A stretch of DNA of 30,045 nt from Acidaminococcaceae bacterium (GCA_022653215.1 JALCSJ010000007.1:1-30045), one strand, 5' to 3'. Counted from the first letter of the stretch, positions 22,600-30,045 are shown. Numbers and translations are program-made. Notes: a model not told the origin generated them from the sequence alone.

Positions 22600-23310
22600 T
22601 TAGCCGCTAACCTCCTTCACCCACATATTGAAATAAGCCAAGCGATAAAACATATTATCTGCAAAAAGGAAACCTTTGGCTTCCTTGGCTTTCTTTTCTA
22701 TCAGGCACGTGTAAAGTTCTTCGTGTTCTTCTGCTAAATCAGAAACCGGTTTATCGGAAACTCTGGCAATTTCTGCCAAATAATGTCTGAAGAATTCTTT
22801 TCTGTCAAGCATGGCCTCTACCAAAAAATTGTTTTTTGCACCTTTGATGATGGCCATATGGAAAGCGTAATCCATGCGGGAAAACTGGACTAAATCTCCA
22901 TGTTTACCGGCTAACTTGATACCGTCCAAAGCAGCTTTCAATCTTTTTTGGTCTATTGTATCAGCCCGTTTTACAAAAAAGTCAATGGCCCTGAATTCAA
23001 TGGCCTGTCGAAATTCAAAAAATTCTTGAAATTCTCTGCTGCTGATATCAGAGGCTTTTTTCTTTTCTTTGCTCTTGGTGCTGCTTTCCTCTACATCTAT
23101 ATTCACAAAGGAACCAACACCTTGAATGGTATCTATAACTCCTCTGCCCTGAAGATTTTGCAATGCCGCCCTTATGCTGGTACGGCTCACTCCAAACATG
23201 GTCCCCAGTTCACTTTCTGAAGGAAGTTTTTCACCCTTGATCAGTTCTCTCTTTTTAATTTTTTCTAAAAGTTGGTTACAAACCTCGTCACGTAAGGATG
23301 TCTTACTCAT
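22600..23310 (-). CDS. GntR-family (FadR/FCD) regulator
   Basis: A 236-aa regulator with an N-terminal winged helix (LPSESELGTMFGVSRTSIRAALQNLQ at about 29-54, then RGVIDTIQGVGSFV) and a C-terminal FCD ligand domain from about 95. Probable metal ligands are in FSRMDYAFHMAI and EEHEEL. Such proteins usually repress adjacent catabolic genes and are released by the pathway substrate. The start at 23310 is preferred over one at 23361; both have weak ribosome sites, but only the downstream one gives the normal family N-terminus. It is the first gene of the leftward TRAP/dehydrogenase operon and likely controls it and itself. Confidence 0.9.
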   Translation of the reverse strand: MSKTSLRDEVCNQLLEKIKKRELIKGEKLPSESELGTMFGVSRTSIRAALQNLQGRGVIDTIQGVGSFVNIDVEESSTKSKEKKKASDISSREFQEFFEFRQAIEFRAIDFFVKRADTIDQKRLKAALDGIKLAGKHGDLVQFSRMDYAFHMAIIKGAKNNFLVEAMLDRKEFFRHYLAEIARVSDKPVSDLAEEHEELYTCLIEKKAKEAKGFLFADNMFYRLAYFNMWVKEVSG

Positions 23311-23558
23311 TTGATACCCCGTCTTTCTTTTCTGTAAACGACTTCCACATATTAGCTGCATACGCTGCTGGATTATTTTCTATATTATGATTTTTCTGCT
23401 AATTCCGTTAATTGTGTTTATTCTATTTATTTTGTTAACTTCTCTATTGTTACTCCCTATTTTTTTCCTTTTTATTACTCTTGGCAAAATTTCTCTTACT
23501 TCTTTTTTCTTACTTCTTTTGTCTTACCAGTTCATAACTTGTATTACATCTTGGATTT
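23311..23558 (-). other. Long untranslated leader of the GntR gene
   Basis: From the predicted start near 23552 to the ATG at 23310 lies about 240 nt of leader that is purine-rich on the coding strand (AAGAAGTAAG-type repeats). I see no clear hairpin, known riboswitch or short gene in it. An in-frame upstream ATG at 23361 adds 17 codons but has no ribosome site. Confidence 0.4.
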
Positions 23559-23573
23559 ATTATCATACAAGTT
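23536..23573 (-). promoter_or_regulatory. Inverted-repeat operator at the GntR promoter
   Basis: AACTTGTAT (23536-23544) and ATACAAGTT (23565-23573) are a perfect 9-bp inverted repeat with a 20-bp centre containing the -10 box and the predicted start. This is an ideal place for autoregulation by the GntR protein. Confidence 0.6.
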
Positions 23574-23587
23574 CAGATTTTTTTCAA
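23559..23587 (-). promoter_or_regulatory. Promoter of the GntR/TRAP/dehydrogenase operon
   Basis: On the minus strand TTGAAA (23582-23587) and GATAAT (23559-23564) are spaced by exactly 17 bp. Half of an inverted repeat fills the spacer next to the -10 box. Confidence 0.65.
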
Positions 23588-23659
23588 TGGCTTATTTAAA
23601 TAAACTAAATTTTGAGTACAATTTACACACATCGTTATACTGTAAAGGCGAAACATCAT

Positions 23660-23703
23660 AACAAAAAGAGTCCTAAAGGTGCTATCTTTAGGACTCTTTT
23701 GTT
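23660..23703 (-). terminator. Strong hairpin terminator downstream of the ABC operon
   Basis: AAAGAGTCCTAAAG (23665-23678) pairs with CTTTAGGACTCTTT (23686-23699). On the minus strand CTCTTTTTGTT follows; a T-rich stretch also follows on the plus strand, so it may act both ways. Confidence 0.8.
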
Positions 23704-23981
23704 ACATTTTAGACCGGAAATTGTTTTTCCATAACATTATGCTTAATAGTAAATTAAGATAATTTTTATGTCATATTGCAACTTTTATTGTAATACAAGT
23801 CATATGAATTAGACTTGTTGCGGTAATACAAGTACCTCATCTGTTCTTTGTAAGACTGGCACTGATTTTCGTCAAATAGCAACAGCGGAAATACTGATTG
23901 CACCTTATTTGCGGCTCTTTTTTCATCGCTAAAGACCTAGTTCTCAAGTCCTACACACTATAGCGTCACATTTAACATTCA
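23704..23981. other. 278-bp intergenic region with motif cluster
   Basis: This gap between the ABC ATPase stop and the terminator at 23660 has no gene that I can support. It contains a motif cluster at 23788-23833 and a 56-codon leftward open frame (23766-23936) with no good start or ribosome site. Confidence 0.5.
23788..23833. promoter_or_regulatory. Cluster of GTAATACAAGT/ACTTGT motifs
   Basis: GTAATACAAGT occurs at 23790-23800 and 23823-23833, exactly 33 bp apart, with ACTTGT at 23813-23818. The first copy is inside the palindrome TTGTAATACAA; the second pairs with ACTTGT to give ACTTGT-N9-ACAAGT. The same 11-mer lies as ACTTGTATTAC at 23537-23547 by the GntR promoter. Confidence 0.5.
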
Positions 23982-25052
23982 CTATTCGCCCAAGCCGTAC
24001 CAAGAAGGACGCAAAAATCTCAAATGGCACACTTCATCAGTATCATGGGCAGCATCCCTGCGTCCTAATTGAACCCGCAAAGTTTGGTCGCCAATCTTTA
24101 TCTGATAATCTACGATTTCACCCAAAAAGGCTTTTCTGGTTACTAAGCCTTGCACTCCGGAGGGATCTGAAGCACCGGTAAATTCTATCTCCGAAGGACG
24201 ACTGGCCAAGGAGATTGTTTCTTCACCATTTAGCGCCTCCTGTGGCTTTAAAGAATCAGGCAGAGGACGACTGTCACCCTTAATATAAAGTTTGCCGTCT
24301 TTTCTTACAGCATCCATAAAATTGGAAAGCCCTATAAAGCTGAAAACGAATCTGTTGGTAGGCCTATTATATACGTTCAGAGGCGTATCAATCTGCTGAA
24401 CAACCCCTGCCTTCATTACCAAAATACGATCAGACAGAGCCATGGCTTCTGACTGGTCATGGGTAACATAAATAATAGAAAACCCATACTTACGCTGCAA
24501 ATCTTTTATTTCAAAGCGCATTTCTTCTCTCAGATGAGGATCCAGGCTGGAAAGAGGCTCATCCAGAAGCATAACATCCGGATTAATGGCTAAGGCTCTA
24601 GCCAAAGCCACCCTTTGCTTGCCCCCGCCGGATAGTGAATCAGGACTATCTTCCGCTGCCTGCAATAAGTTGGTAGAACGTAACGCATCTGTAGTACGCT
24701 GTTCTATTTCGGCTTTGGGCAGTTTGCGAATCCGTAAAGGAAAGGCCACATTCTCATATACGGACATATGAGGCCATACGGCAAAGGCCTGAAAAACCAT
24801 GCCGAAATTCCGGTTCTCGGGTGGTACATAGTGATGCTTTTTAGGGGAAGAAAGCAGTCTGTCTCCTACCCATACTTCCCCGTCGCTTAAATCCTCAAAC
24901 CCGGAAACCATGCGCAGAGTAGTTGTTTTTCCACAACCGGAAGGTCCCAGCATAGAGAAACATTCACCTTTGCCAATTTCTAAATTCAAATTATTAACGG
25001 CAGTTACATCGCCAAATCTTTTTGTCACATTAACTAAGCGTATATAGGACAT
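23982..25052 (-). CDS. ABC transporter ATPase (Fe3+/polyamine/phosphonate type), second copy
   Basis: A 356-aa ATPase. Walker A is GPSGCGKTTT (about 38-47), the Q-loop is VFQAFAVWPHMS, Walker B is DVMLLDEPLSSLD, and the switch His is in YVTHDQ. The signature reads LSGGGKQRVALARA rather than the usual LSGGQQQR, keeping the LSGG core. A C-terminal TOBE-like domain (from about 240) includes ISLASRPSEIEF. It follows the fused permease by 5 bp. It is clearly a paralogue of the ATPase at 26746 (shared LREEMRFEIK.LQRK.G), so the transporter may use two different ATPases. Confidence 0.92.
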   Translation of the reverse strand: MSYIRLVNVTKRFGDVTAVNNLNLEIGKGECFSMLGPSGCGKTTTLRMVSGFEDLSDGEVWVGDRLLSSPKKHHYVPPENRNFGMVFQAFAVWPHMSVYENVAFPLRIRKLPKAEIEQRTTDALRSTNLLQAAEDSPDSLSGGGKQRVALARALAINPDVMLLDEPLSSLDPHLREEMRFEIKDLQRKYGFSIIYVTHDQSEAMALSDRILVMKAGVVQQIDTPLNVYNRPTNRFVFSFIGLSNFMDAVRKDGKLYIKGDSRPLPDSLKPQEALNGEETISLASRPSEIEFTGASDPSGVQGLVTRKAFLGEIVDYQIKIGDQTLRVQLGRRDAAHDTDEVCHLRFLRPSWYGLGE

Positions 25053-25057
25053 GAGGT

Positions 25058-26749
25058 TTATTCACCCACCTTTTTTGTTATGCGATTAATAATTGTCTGC
25101 CCTGTCACAATGATGATAAGTGCTATTCCTGCTAAGGCAGCAGACATTACAGTTTCTCCGTCTTCGTTTAAAGTATAAATAGCAACGCCTATTGTTCTAG
25201 TTGTTGGAGAATACAGCATAATGGATACAGTAAGCTCTCTTAAAGCCGGTAAAAAGATTAAAAAGAAAGAAGCCAGCATCCCTGGACGGACCAAAGGAAT
25301 TACTATATCTTTCAAAGACTGCCACATAGTAGCACCGCAGCTTCTTGATGCCTCCATCAAAGAGTCGTGGACCTGTTCCAAAGCCGCTGAATTTGATTTT
25401 AAAGAAAAGGCCATATATCTTGCAATGTAAGCAACCAAAATAATCCATACTGTATTGTAAAGATTAATACCAAATTGACCGCTCCAAGCTAAGATAACCC
25501 CCAGGGCAATTACACTGCCCGGCACAGAAAAAGGCAGCATACCCAAGAATTCCAAAATACCTTTGCCGCGGACTTTCATCTTGACAATAACGTAGGAAAT
25601 CATAACACCGGCAAACATAGTAATAACTGCGGCTGCCAGTCCTAAGCTTATACTGTTGAAAATGGCATCTTTAGTTACCGTATATTCAGTCAGTATATAC
25701 TTGTAGTTATCCAAAGATAAATTCTCCAGTGTAAAGGCCAGTCCGTAAGTCTTTAAGCCTCCTACCAGGAAAATTACTACAGTGGGAAGTACAATGGTGA
25801 AGGCAATATAGAAAATACAGAAAGCTAGCAATGGATATCTCAAACCACGAAGTTTTAGCTCCATAGGCCTGAAACTCTTACCGCCAATAATCTGATAATG
25901 TCCTTTACCCAGGATTTTATGCTGAGCCCAAATAATAACAGCCGCTGATACTACTAAGACAGTAGCCAGTACTGTACCGGTTCTGATAGCTTCAAAACTA
26001 CCGCCGCTTTGGTGAATACGTTCATAAATTAGGGTTGGTATATTATAAATACCATTTTCAACACCTAATACCGCAACTGTTCCGAAATGGGCCATGGAAT
26101 AAAGCATGATCAGTAAAGCCCCTGATAAAATACTGGGCATTACCAAAGGAATAGTAATTTTTCTGGTAATAGTCAAAAGTCCTGCCCCTGAAATACGGGC
26201 GGATTCTTCCAAGGTAGGATCCATACGTTCCAAAGCACCGCAAACCTGAATGAAAACAAAGGGGAACAAATACATTACTTCCACCATGCTAATACCAAAA
26301 TAATTATAAATATTAAATACCGGTTCTGTTAAATGAAAAGTGCTCATGAGAAATTTATTAATAAACCCGGCATTAGGAGAAAGAAGCATTTTCCATGCTA
26401 AAGCTCCAATAAAGGAAGGCAGCATAAATGGTACCAGAAATACCCCCTTCATAAAGCCTTTATAAGGCAAATCCGTTCTGGTAACCAGCCAGGCAAAGAA
26501 AGTCCCTATTATAGTACTTCCTATAGTTGTACAGCTGGCGATTATAAGAGAATTTTTCAAAGCAGCATAGGTCTCCGGCTGCATTAAAACATTGTAAAAG
26601 TCTCTGCTGTTAAAGTGTCCGTTTACAAAAAAAGCATTAAATAAAATCAGTAAGACAGGCACTGCTACAACAATAACCAAAATAGCAATAGAAAAGAACA
26701 GAATAATATGAGCTACCCCAAAGCCGCTATCTTTTTTTATTGCACTCAT
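25058..26749 (-). CDS. ABC transporter permease, fused two-domain (FbpB type)
   Basis: A 563-aa membrane protein with about twelve helices formed by two permease domains in tandem. Each half carries an EAA loop that docks on an ATPase: EESARISGAGLLTITRKITI in the first and MEASRSCGATMWQSLKDIVI in the second. This arrangement is typical of ferric-iron, thiamine, 2-aminoethylphosphonate and related importers. Its ATG overlaps the upstream ATPase stop by 4 bp. With one permease chain replacing two, the complex needs two ATPase subunits, which could be the two encoded on either side. Confidence 0.93.
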   Translation of the reverse strand: MSAIKKDSGFGVAHIILFFSIAILVIVVAVPVLLILFNAFFVNGHFNSRDFYNVLMQPETYAALKNSLIIASCTTIGSTIIGTFFAWLVTRTDLPYKGFMKGVFLVPFMLPSFIGALAWKMLLSPNAGFINKFLMSTFHLTEPVFNIYNYFGISMVEVMYLFPFVFIQVCGALERMDPTLEESARISGAGLLTITRKITIPLVMPSILSGALLIMLYSMAHFGTVAVLGVENGIYNIPTLIYERIHQSGGSFEAIRTGTVLATVLVVSAAVIIWAQHKILGKGHYQIIGGKSFRPMELKLRGLRYPLLAFCIFYIAFTIVLPTVVIFLVGGLKTYGLAFTLENLSLDNYKYILTEYTVTKDAIFNSISLGLAAAVITMFAGVMISYVIVKMKVRGKGILEFLGMLPFSVPGSVIALGVILAWSGQFGINLYNTVWIILVAYIARYMAFSLKSNSAALEQVHDSLMEASRSCGATMWQSLKDIVIPLVRPGMLASFFLIFLPALRELTVSIMLYSPTTRTIGVAIYTLNEDGETVMSAALAGIALIIIVTGQTIINRITKKVGE

Positions 26750-27840
26750 ACCCTGTTCACCTCCTTCAGATCTTCTGCATCAAACCATAATAAATTTCGG
26801 AAATTAACTATACATTTTTCCCCTTCTTTGAGCATTAAATCATCACTAAGGGCTTTATGGGTTTCAATACTTGTACGTAAATGATCCCCGTCTATTTCTA
26901 TTAAATAATCCATTACTGCTCCTAAGAAGTTAGCTCTCTTTATAACGCCCTTTAATCCTTCTCCTGTTCTGGAGATTTTTACATCAGATGGTCTGAAGCC
27001 GGCCACCCAAGACTCTGCCTCCCCTTTAGGCTCTTCCCAGGGAATCTTTTGGTCCCCTTTGCCTACCAAAAAAGCAGTTCCCACTTGTCTTACCGGCAGG
27101 AAATTAGCGATTCCCATAAAATTAAAAACAAAAGCATCCACAGGTTTTTCAAATATTTCATAGGGGGTTCCTATTTGACGAATATTGCCGTGATCGTCCA
27201 TGATGGCAATGTGGTCTGACAAGGCCAAAGCAACTTCCTGGTCATGAGTTACATACATTACGGTGATACCGAACTTCCGTTGCAGGGCTTTGATTTCAAA
27301 CCGCATTTCTTCTCTAAGATTAGCATCTAAGTTGGATAATGGTTCATCCAGCAGCATTAAAGACTGATCTGCAACAAGAGCACGAGCCAAGGCTACCCTT
27401 TGCTGCTGACCGCCGGAAAGTTCGGAAGGAAGACGTTTTTCCAAACCTTTCATACCCACAATATCTACCATCTTCATAACAAGCTTTTTAATTTCATCCT
27501 TAGGGCGCTTATCCATCTTCAAAGGATAGGCCACATTATCAAATACTGACATATGGGGCCATACGGCATAATCCTGAAAAACAACACCTAAACCCCGGCG
27601 TTCCGGATTTATAAAAATGCCCTCTGCACTATCAGCAACTACTGTTCCATCTATGGTTATCTTTCCTTCGTCAGGAGCTTCATGACCGGCAAGCATACGT
27701 AAAAGCACGGTTTTTCCACAGCCGGAGGGTCCCAGTAAGGTAAAGCACTCGCCTTTTTTAACAGACAGGTTTAGGTTTTTATGTATCTGGTGCTTACCGT
27801 AGCTTTTAGATACGCCCTCAACCTTGATTATGTCATCCAT
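26746..27840 (-). CDS. ABC transporter ATPase (Fe3+/polyamine/phosphonate type), first copy
   Basis: A 364-aa ATPase with Walker A GPSGCGKTVL (about 38-47), Q-loop VFQDYAVWPHMS, canonical signature LSGGQQQRVALARA, Walker B SLMLLDEPLSNLD and switch His in YVTHDQ. The TOBE-like C-terminal part includes VAGFRPSDVKI. TAGGAGGT precedes the ATG at 27840. It lies 136 bp after the binding-protein gene, across the structured element at 27870-27947, and overlaps the permease by 4 bp. Confidence 0.93.
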   Translation of the reverse strand: MDDIIKVEGVSKSYGKHQIHKNLNLSVKKGECFTLLGPSGCGKTVLLRMLAGHEAPDEGKITIDGTVVADSAEGIFINPERRGLGVVFQDYAVWPHMSVFDNVAYPLKMDKRPKDEIKKLVMKMVDIVGMKGLEKRLPSELSGGQQQRVALARALVADQSLMLLDEPLSNLDANLREEMRFEIKALQRKFGITVMYVTHDQEVALALSDHIAIMDDHGNIRQIGTPYEIFEKPVDAFVFNFMGIANFLPVRQVGTAFLVGKGDQKIPWEEPKGEAESWVAGFRPSDVKISRTGEGLKGVIKRANFLGAVMDYLIEIDGDHLRTSIETHKALSDDLMLKEGEKCIVNFRNLLWFDAEDLKEVNRV

Positions 27841-27869
27841 ATAAAAACCTCCTAAATCTTTTTATATAC

Positions 27870-27947
27870 TAAAGGCCGCAGAGGAGCGTGTCTTCTTTCC
27901 TAGGTCCTCGTCGGGCACTAAAAAAAGCACACTCCTCTCGGCCTTTA
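27870..27947 (-). ncRNA. Structured intergenic RNA element between binding-protein and ATPase genes
   Basis: TAAAGGCCG (27870-27878) pairs with 27939-27947, AGAGGAG (27880-27886) with 27932-27938 and GTG with CAC (27888-27890, 27928-27930), making a 19-bp stem with one bulge and one mismatch around a 37-nt loop. No T run follows on the minus strand, so it is not a standard terminator. It could be an mRNA stabiliser/processing site or a dispersed repeat. Class not recognised. Confidence 0.6.
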
Positions 27948-27976
27948 ACGTGTTTCTTTTTAAAGTTTTCTCTTAG

Positions 27977-29005
27977 TTATTTTTTAACTTGCATAATTTC
28001 TGAGAATTTTTTAATTGTAGCTTCTTTGGAGCTTACTGCTTCTGCGAAATTAATTTTAATGGAGTTCTTTAAAGCATCTTTAGGAGCAGGAAGATGGAAC
28101 TTATCAGGCATTTTAACATCACCGCGTACAGGAATTGTTCCTTCGTTTGCTACCATAGCCTGAGCTTCAGCACTTAGCAGATAATCTACGAACTTTTTAG
28201 CAGCATCCATTTTGGCGGAACCTTTAAAGATTGCTACCGGACTTGGAACAACAATTAATTCAGGAGGATAGCACATTGCCAAATGAGCGCCTTTTTTGAT
28301 TTTGCCGTTAGTAATATAATCTACCCCTAAGCTGGCAGAAAGCTCTCCTGAAGAAGTATCATCAATAACTTCACCGGAACCTTTACCAATACGGGCACCA
28401 TTAGCTTTTAATTGTTCAAAGAATTTCCAGCCGAATTTCTTTTCCAAAATAGCAATACTCATATAAGATGTTCCTGACAAAGCAGGATTAGCCATACCAA
28501 AAGCCTTTTTATACTCGGGTTTCATTAAATCGCTCCAGGCCGTAGGAGGATTTTTTATCTTATCTGTATTAATAACAATACCAAGAGTTCCCAAACGGGC
28601 AGCAGTAAAAGAACCATCATAATCCTGGAAAGGATTTACCAATTCTTTTAAAACAGGGGTCTTATAAGTTTCCAGCATACCTTGTTTTTTCATACTATAA
28701 AAATCCGGCACTTCACTTGTCCAAATAACATCCGCCAAAATTTTACCGCTCTGTTTTTCTGCAGCAATCTTAGCCATCAGTTTGCCGGCACCGGCTGATT
28801 GATAATCAACCTGAATGTCAGGATATTTCTTTTTAAAACCATTAACTATGCCTTTAATCAGATTCTCTTTCATTGACGTATAAACAATCAACTTTTTGCT
28901 GTCATTGCCGGCAGCCGGTGCACCTGGTTTAGACCCGCCCCCGCATCCTCCTAATAACATACTGCATACTGCAGCCCCAGCCAAAAACATCATACTTTTT
29001 TTCAT
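27977..29005 (-). CDS. ABC transporter substrate-binding lipoprotein (FbpA/PhnS-like)
   Basis: A 342-aa type 2 periplasmic binding protein of the ferric-iron/2-aminoethylphosphonate/sugar-phosphate cluster. Lipobox LGGC gives Cys21. The N-terminal pattern KLIVYTSMKENLIKGIVNGFKKKYPDI and ADVIWTSEVPDFY, and NPALSGTSYM are typical. The adjacent Tyr pair that binds iron in FbpA is not seen at the expected place (LGVDYITNGK has one Tyr), so an anionic small molecule is as likely as iron. AAGGAGG precedes the ATG at 29005. It leads the leftward ABC operon and sits next to a two-component system that may control it. Confidence 0.9.
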   Translation of the reverse strand: MKKSMMFLAGAAVCSMLLGGCGGGSKPGAPAAGNDSKKLIVYTSMKENLIKGIVNGFKKKYPDIQVDYQSAGAGKLMAKIAAEKQSGKILADVIWTSEVPDFYSMKKQGMLETYKTPVLKELVNPFQDYDGSFTAARLGTLGIVINTDKIKNPPTAWSDLMKPEYKKAFGMANPALSGTSYMSIAILEKKFGWKFFEQLKANGARIGKGSGEVIDDTSSGELSASLGVDYITNGKIKKGAHLAMCYPPELIVVPSPVAIFKGSAKMDAAKKFVDYLLSAEAQAMVANEGTIPVRGDVKMPDKFHLPAPKDALKNSIKINFAEAVSSKEATIKKFSEIMQVKK

Positions 29006-29080
29006 TTAGAATTCAACCTCCTTAGGGTGTCTAACTTTTATCTGAATTGTCGCATAATTCCTGTTTGTTTAGTAGCGGAA

Positions 29081-29131
29081 AAAAGCCGTAACTTCCTGTC
29101 GGATTTTATCCGACACAAAATTACGGCTTTT
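29081..29131 (-). terminator. Compound hairpin terminator after the response regulator gene
   Basis: Outer stem AAAAGCCGTAA/TTACGGCTTTT (29081-29091, 29121-29131) encloses an inner stem TGTCGGAT/ATCCGACA (29097-29104, 29108-29115). On the minus strand the outer arm runs into TTTTTT. It separates the regulator from the binding-protein gene. Confidence 0.85.
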
Positions 29132-29148
29132 CACACTTTAAAATTTGC

Positions 29149-29829
29149 TTATTTACCTGCTTTAACATCAGAATCTTTTAATAGCCCGTACTTCAGTGCA
29201 TAAGTTACCAATTCGCTTTTTTTGGTAAATTCCAGTTTCTCCATTAAGCGGACTTTATAAGTATCTACGGTTTTAATACTGAGTTTTAATTTTTCTCCTA
29301 TCTCGGTCATAGAATAGCCCCGTACCATATAACGCAAAACCTCACGTTCCCTGGGGCTTAAAATAGTGTAAGGAGCTCTGGGATCGGCTTTGGGTTCTTC
29401 CTTCTGCAGCAAATTCTGCAATAGCATATCCGAATCCTGAGAACTTAAATATATTTTATTTCTTAATACCGTATCAATGGCTGTGAATAATTCTATATCA
29501 GCAGCACTTTTCTTTATATAACCGGCTGCCCCTGCCTGCATAACCAAGCGTATATGATTTTCATCTTCATGCATGGTAAGCACTAAAACTTTGGTCTTAA
29601 GATTGCGACTTTTTATTTCTTTTAAACAATCTAAACCATTTAATCCCGGCATGGACAAATCCAATAATACCAGATCCGGATGGAAAGCATCAAACAATTC
29701 CAAAGTTTGTATTCCGTCTTCCGCCTCCGCCACAACTTCCAAATCTTTACGTCCCTGTAATAACAGTTTTAAACCGGCCCGCAGCAATTTATGATCATCT
29801 GCCAGTAATATTCTAACTTTTGTTTTCAT
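29149..29829 (-). CDS. NarL/FixJ-family response regulator
   Basis: A 226-aa regulator. The receiver domain has the acidic pair Asp11-Asp12 in LLADDHKL, phospho-acceptor Asp57 in VLLDLSMPG, and a Lys in GYIKKSA. The output is a LuxR-type helix-turn-helix: LSPREREVLRYMVRGYSMTEIGEKLKLS followed by IKTVDTYKVRLMEKL. The start at 29829 is preferred over one at 29856 because AAGGAG lies just upstream and the receiver begins immediately. It is 47 bp after its kinase gene. It may control the ABC operon downstream, inferred from position only. Confidence 0.93.
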   Translation of the reverse strand: MKTKVRILLADDHKLLRAGLKLLLQGRKDLEVVAEAEDGIQTLELFDAFHPDLVLLDLSMPGLNGLDCLKEIKSRNLKTKVLVLTMHEDENHIRLVMQAGAAGYIKKSAADIELFTAIDTVLRNKIYLSSQDSDMLLQNLLQKEEPKADPRAPYTILSPREREVLRYMVRGYSMTEIGEKLKLSIKTVDTYKVRLMEKLEFTKKSELVTYALKYGLLKDSDVKAGK

Positions 29830-29876
29830 TGGCGTCTCCTTCCCCGTGATTACCAATACTTACAAAAAACAAAATT

Positions 29877-30045
29877 TTACCCCATTTTACCTTTATTCTG
29901 AGGTATGGTAACAGCTAGTTCCGCACCACCCTCAGCAGATTCTCTGATTTCCATCTTTCCTTGCAACAATTCTACCCGTTCCTGCATGCCATAAAGTCCT
30001 AAACGTCTTTTTTCCTTCGCCTTTAGCAAATCATCATCAGATATA
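29877..30045 (-). CDS. Sensor histidine kinase, C-terminal fragment (NarL-type)
   Basis: Only the last 55 codons are in the window. The visible protein ends with RRLGLYGMQERVELLQGKM and EGGAELAVTIPQ, the last part (G2 box) of the ATPase domain of HPK7-type histidine kinases such as DegS/LiaS/NarX. It is directly upstream of the response-regulator gene, its expected partner. The sensor part lies outside the window. Confidence 0.88.
   Translation of the reverse strand, partial: ISDDDLLKAKEKRRLGLYGMQERVELLQGKMEIRESAEGGAELAVTIPQNKGKMG

Noticed and set aside
23766..23936. A 56-codon leftward open frame with a YLYYRNK / DLYYNKS repeat
   Set aside because: No valid start codon near its beginning, no ribosome site, and its repeat coincides with the candidate operator motif. 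Possibly a gene remnant, but not supportable as a gene.
27870..27947. Known riboswitch or ordinary terminator
   Set aside because: No motif of a riboswitch class was recognised and no T run follows the stem.
27977..29005. Direct call as a ferric-iron binding protein
   Set aside because: The adjacent Tyr pair expected for iron in FbpA was not found, so only a broad family call is made.

Overview
The window looks like a chromosomal segment of a low-GC, diderm member of the Firmicutes (Negativicutes, perhaps an Acidaminococcus/Phascolarctobacterium relative; this is inference from gene content). Supporting signs are strong AGGAGG-type ribosome binding sites and a DUF1659/DUF2922 gene pair typical of Firmicutes, together with an RND efflux pump and adaptor that need an outer membrane. 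No rRNA, tRNA, CRISPR array or transposase was seen.

Layout. (1) 1-3172: the first codons of a leftward gene, an amino-acid-type ABC binding lipoprotein, a leftward sigma-70-like gene divergent from a small DUF1659/DUF2922 pair, and a small lipoprotein. (2) 3180-8423: a leftward RND efflux operon (TetR regulator, RND permease, adaptor, then a previously easy-to-miss 59-aa secreted protein), driven by a perfect consensus promoter with two palindromic candidate TetR sites just downstream of it. (3) 8455-12695: leftward metabolic genes: MBL-fold hydrolase, lipoate-protein ligase, threonine-dehydrogenase-like zinc enzyme, glycerate 2-kinase. (4) 12734-12924: a roughly 190-nt foldback element without coding content, next to a 40-nt hairpin related to one at 3117. 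(5) 13010-23587: a long leftward gene set: GntR/FCD regulator, DctPQM TRAP transporter, acetoin-dehydrogenase-like complex (E1 alpha, E1 beta, E2, lipoyl-E3), a GarR/3-hydroxyisobutyrate-dehydrogenase-like reductase and a PPC/DUF296 protein. (6) 23655-30045: a leftward ABC uptake operon with one fused permease and two different ATPases, its binding lipoprotein, and upstream a NarL-type response regulator with the tail of its histidine kinase.

How it may work together. The TRAP transporter should import an organic acid whose identity cannot be read from the sequence; the dehydrogenase complex and the GarR-like reductase would act on it or its products. Lipoate ligase can lipoylate the E2 and E3 lipoyl domains, and GarR plus glycerate kinase would form a tartronate-semialdehyde to phosphoglycerate route. 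A recurrent motif (ACTTGTATTAC / ACTTGTGATACAAGT) at the GntR promoter, upstream of it, and in front of E1 alpha is a candidate GntR operator tying the cluster together. Several intra-operon terminator-like hairpins (binding protein/DctQ, DctM/E1 alpha, E2/E3) suggest tuned stoichiometry.
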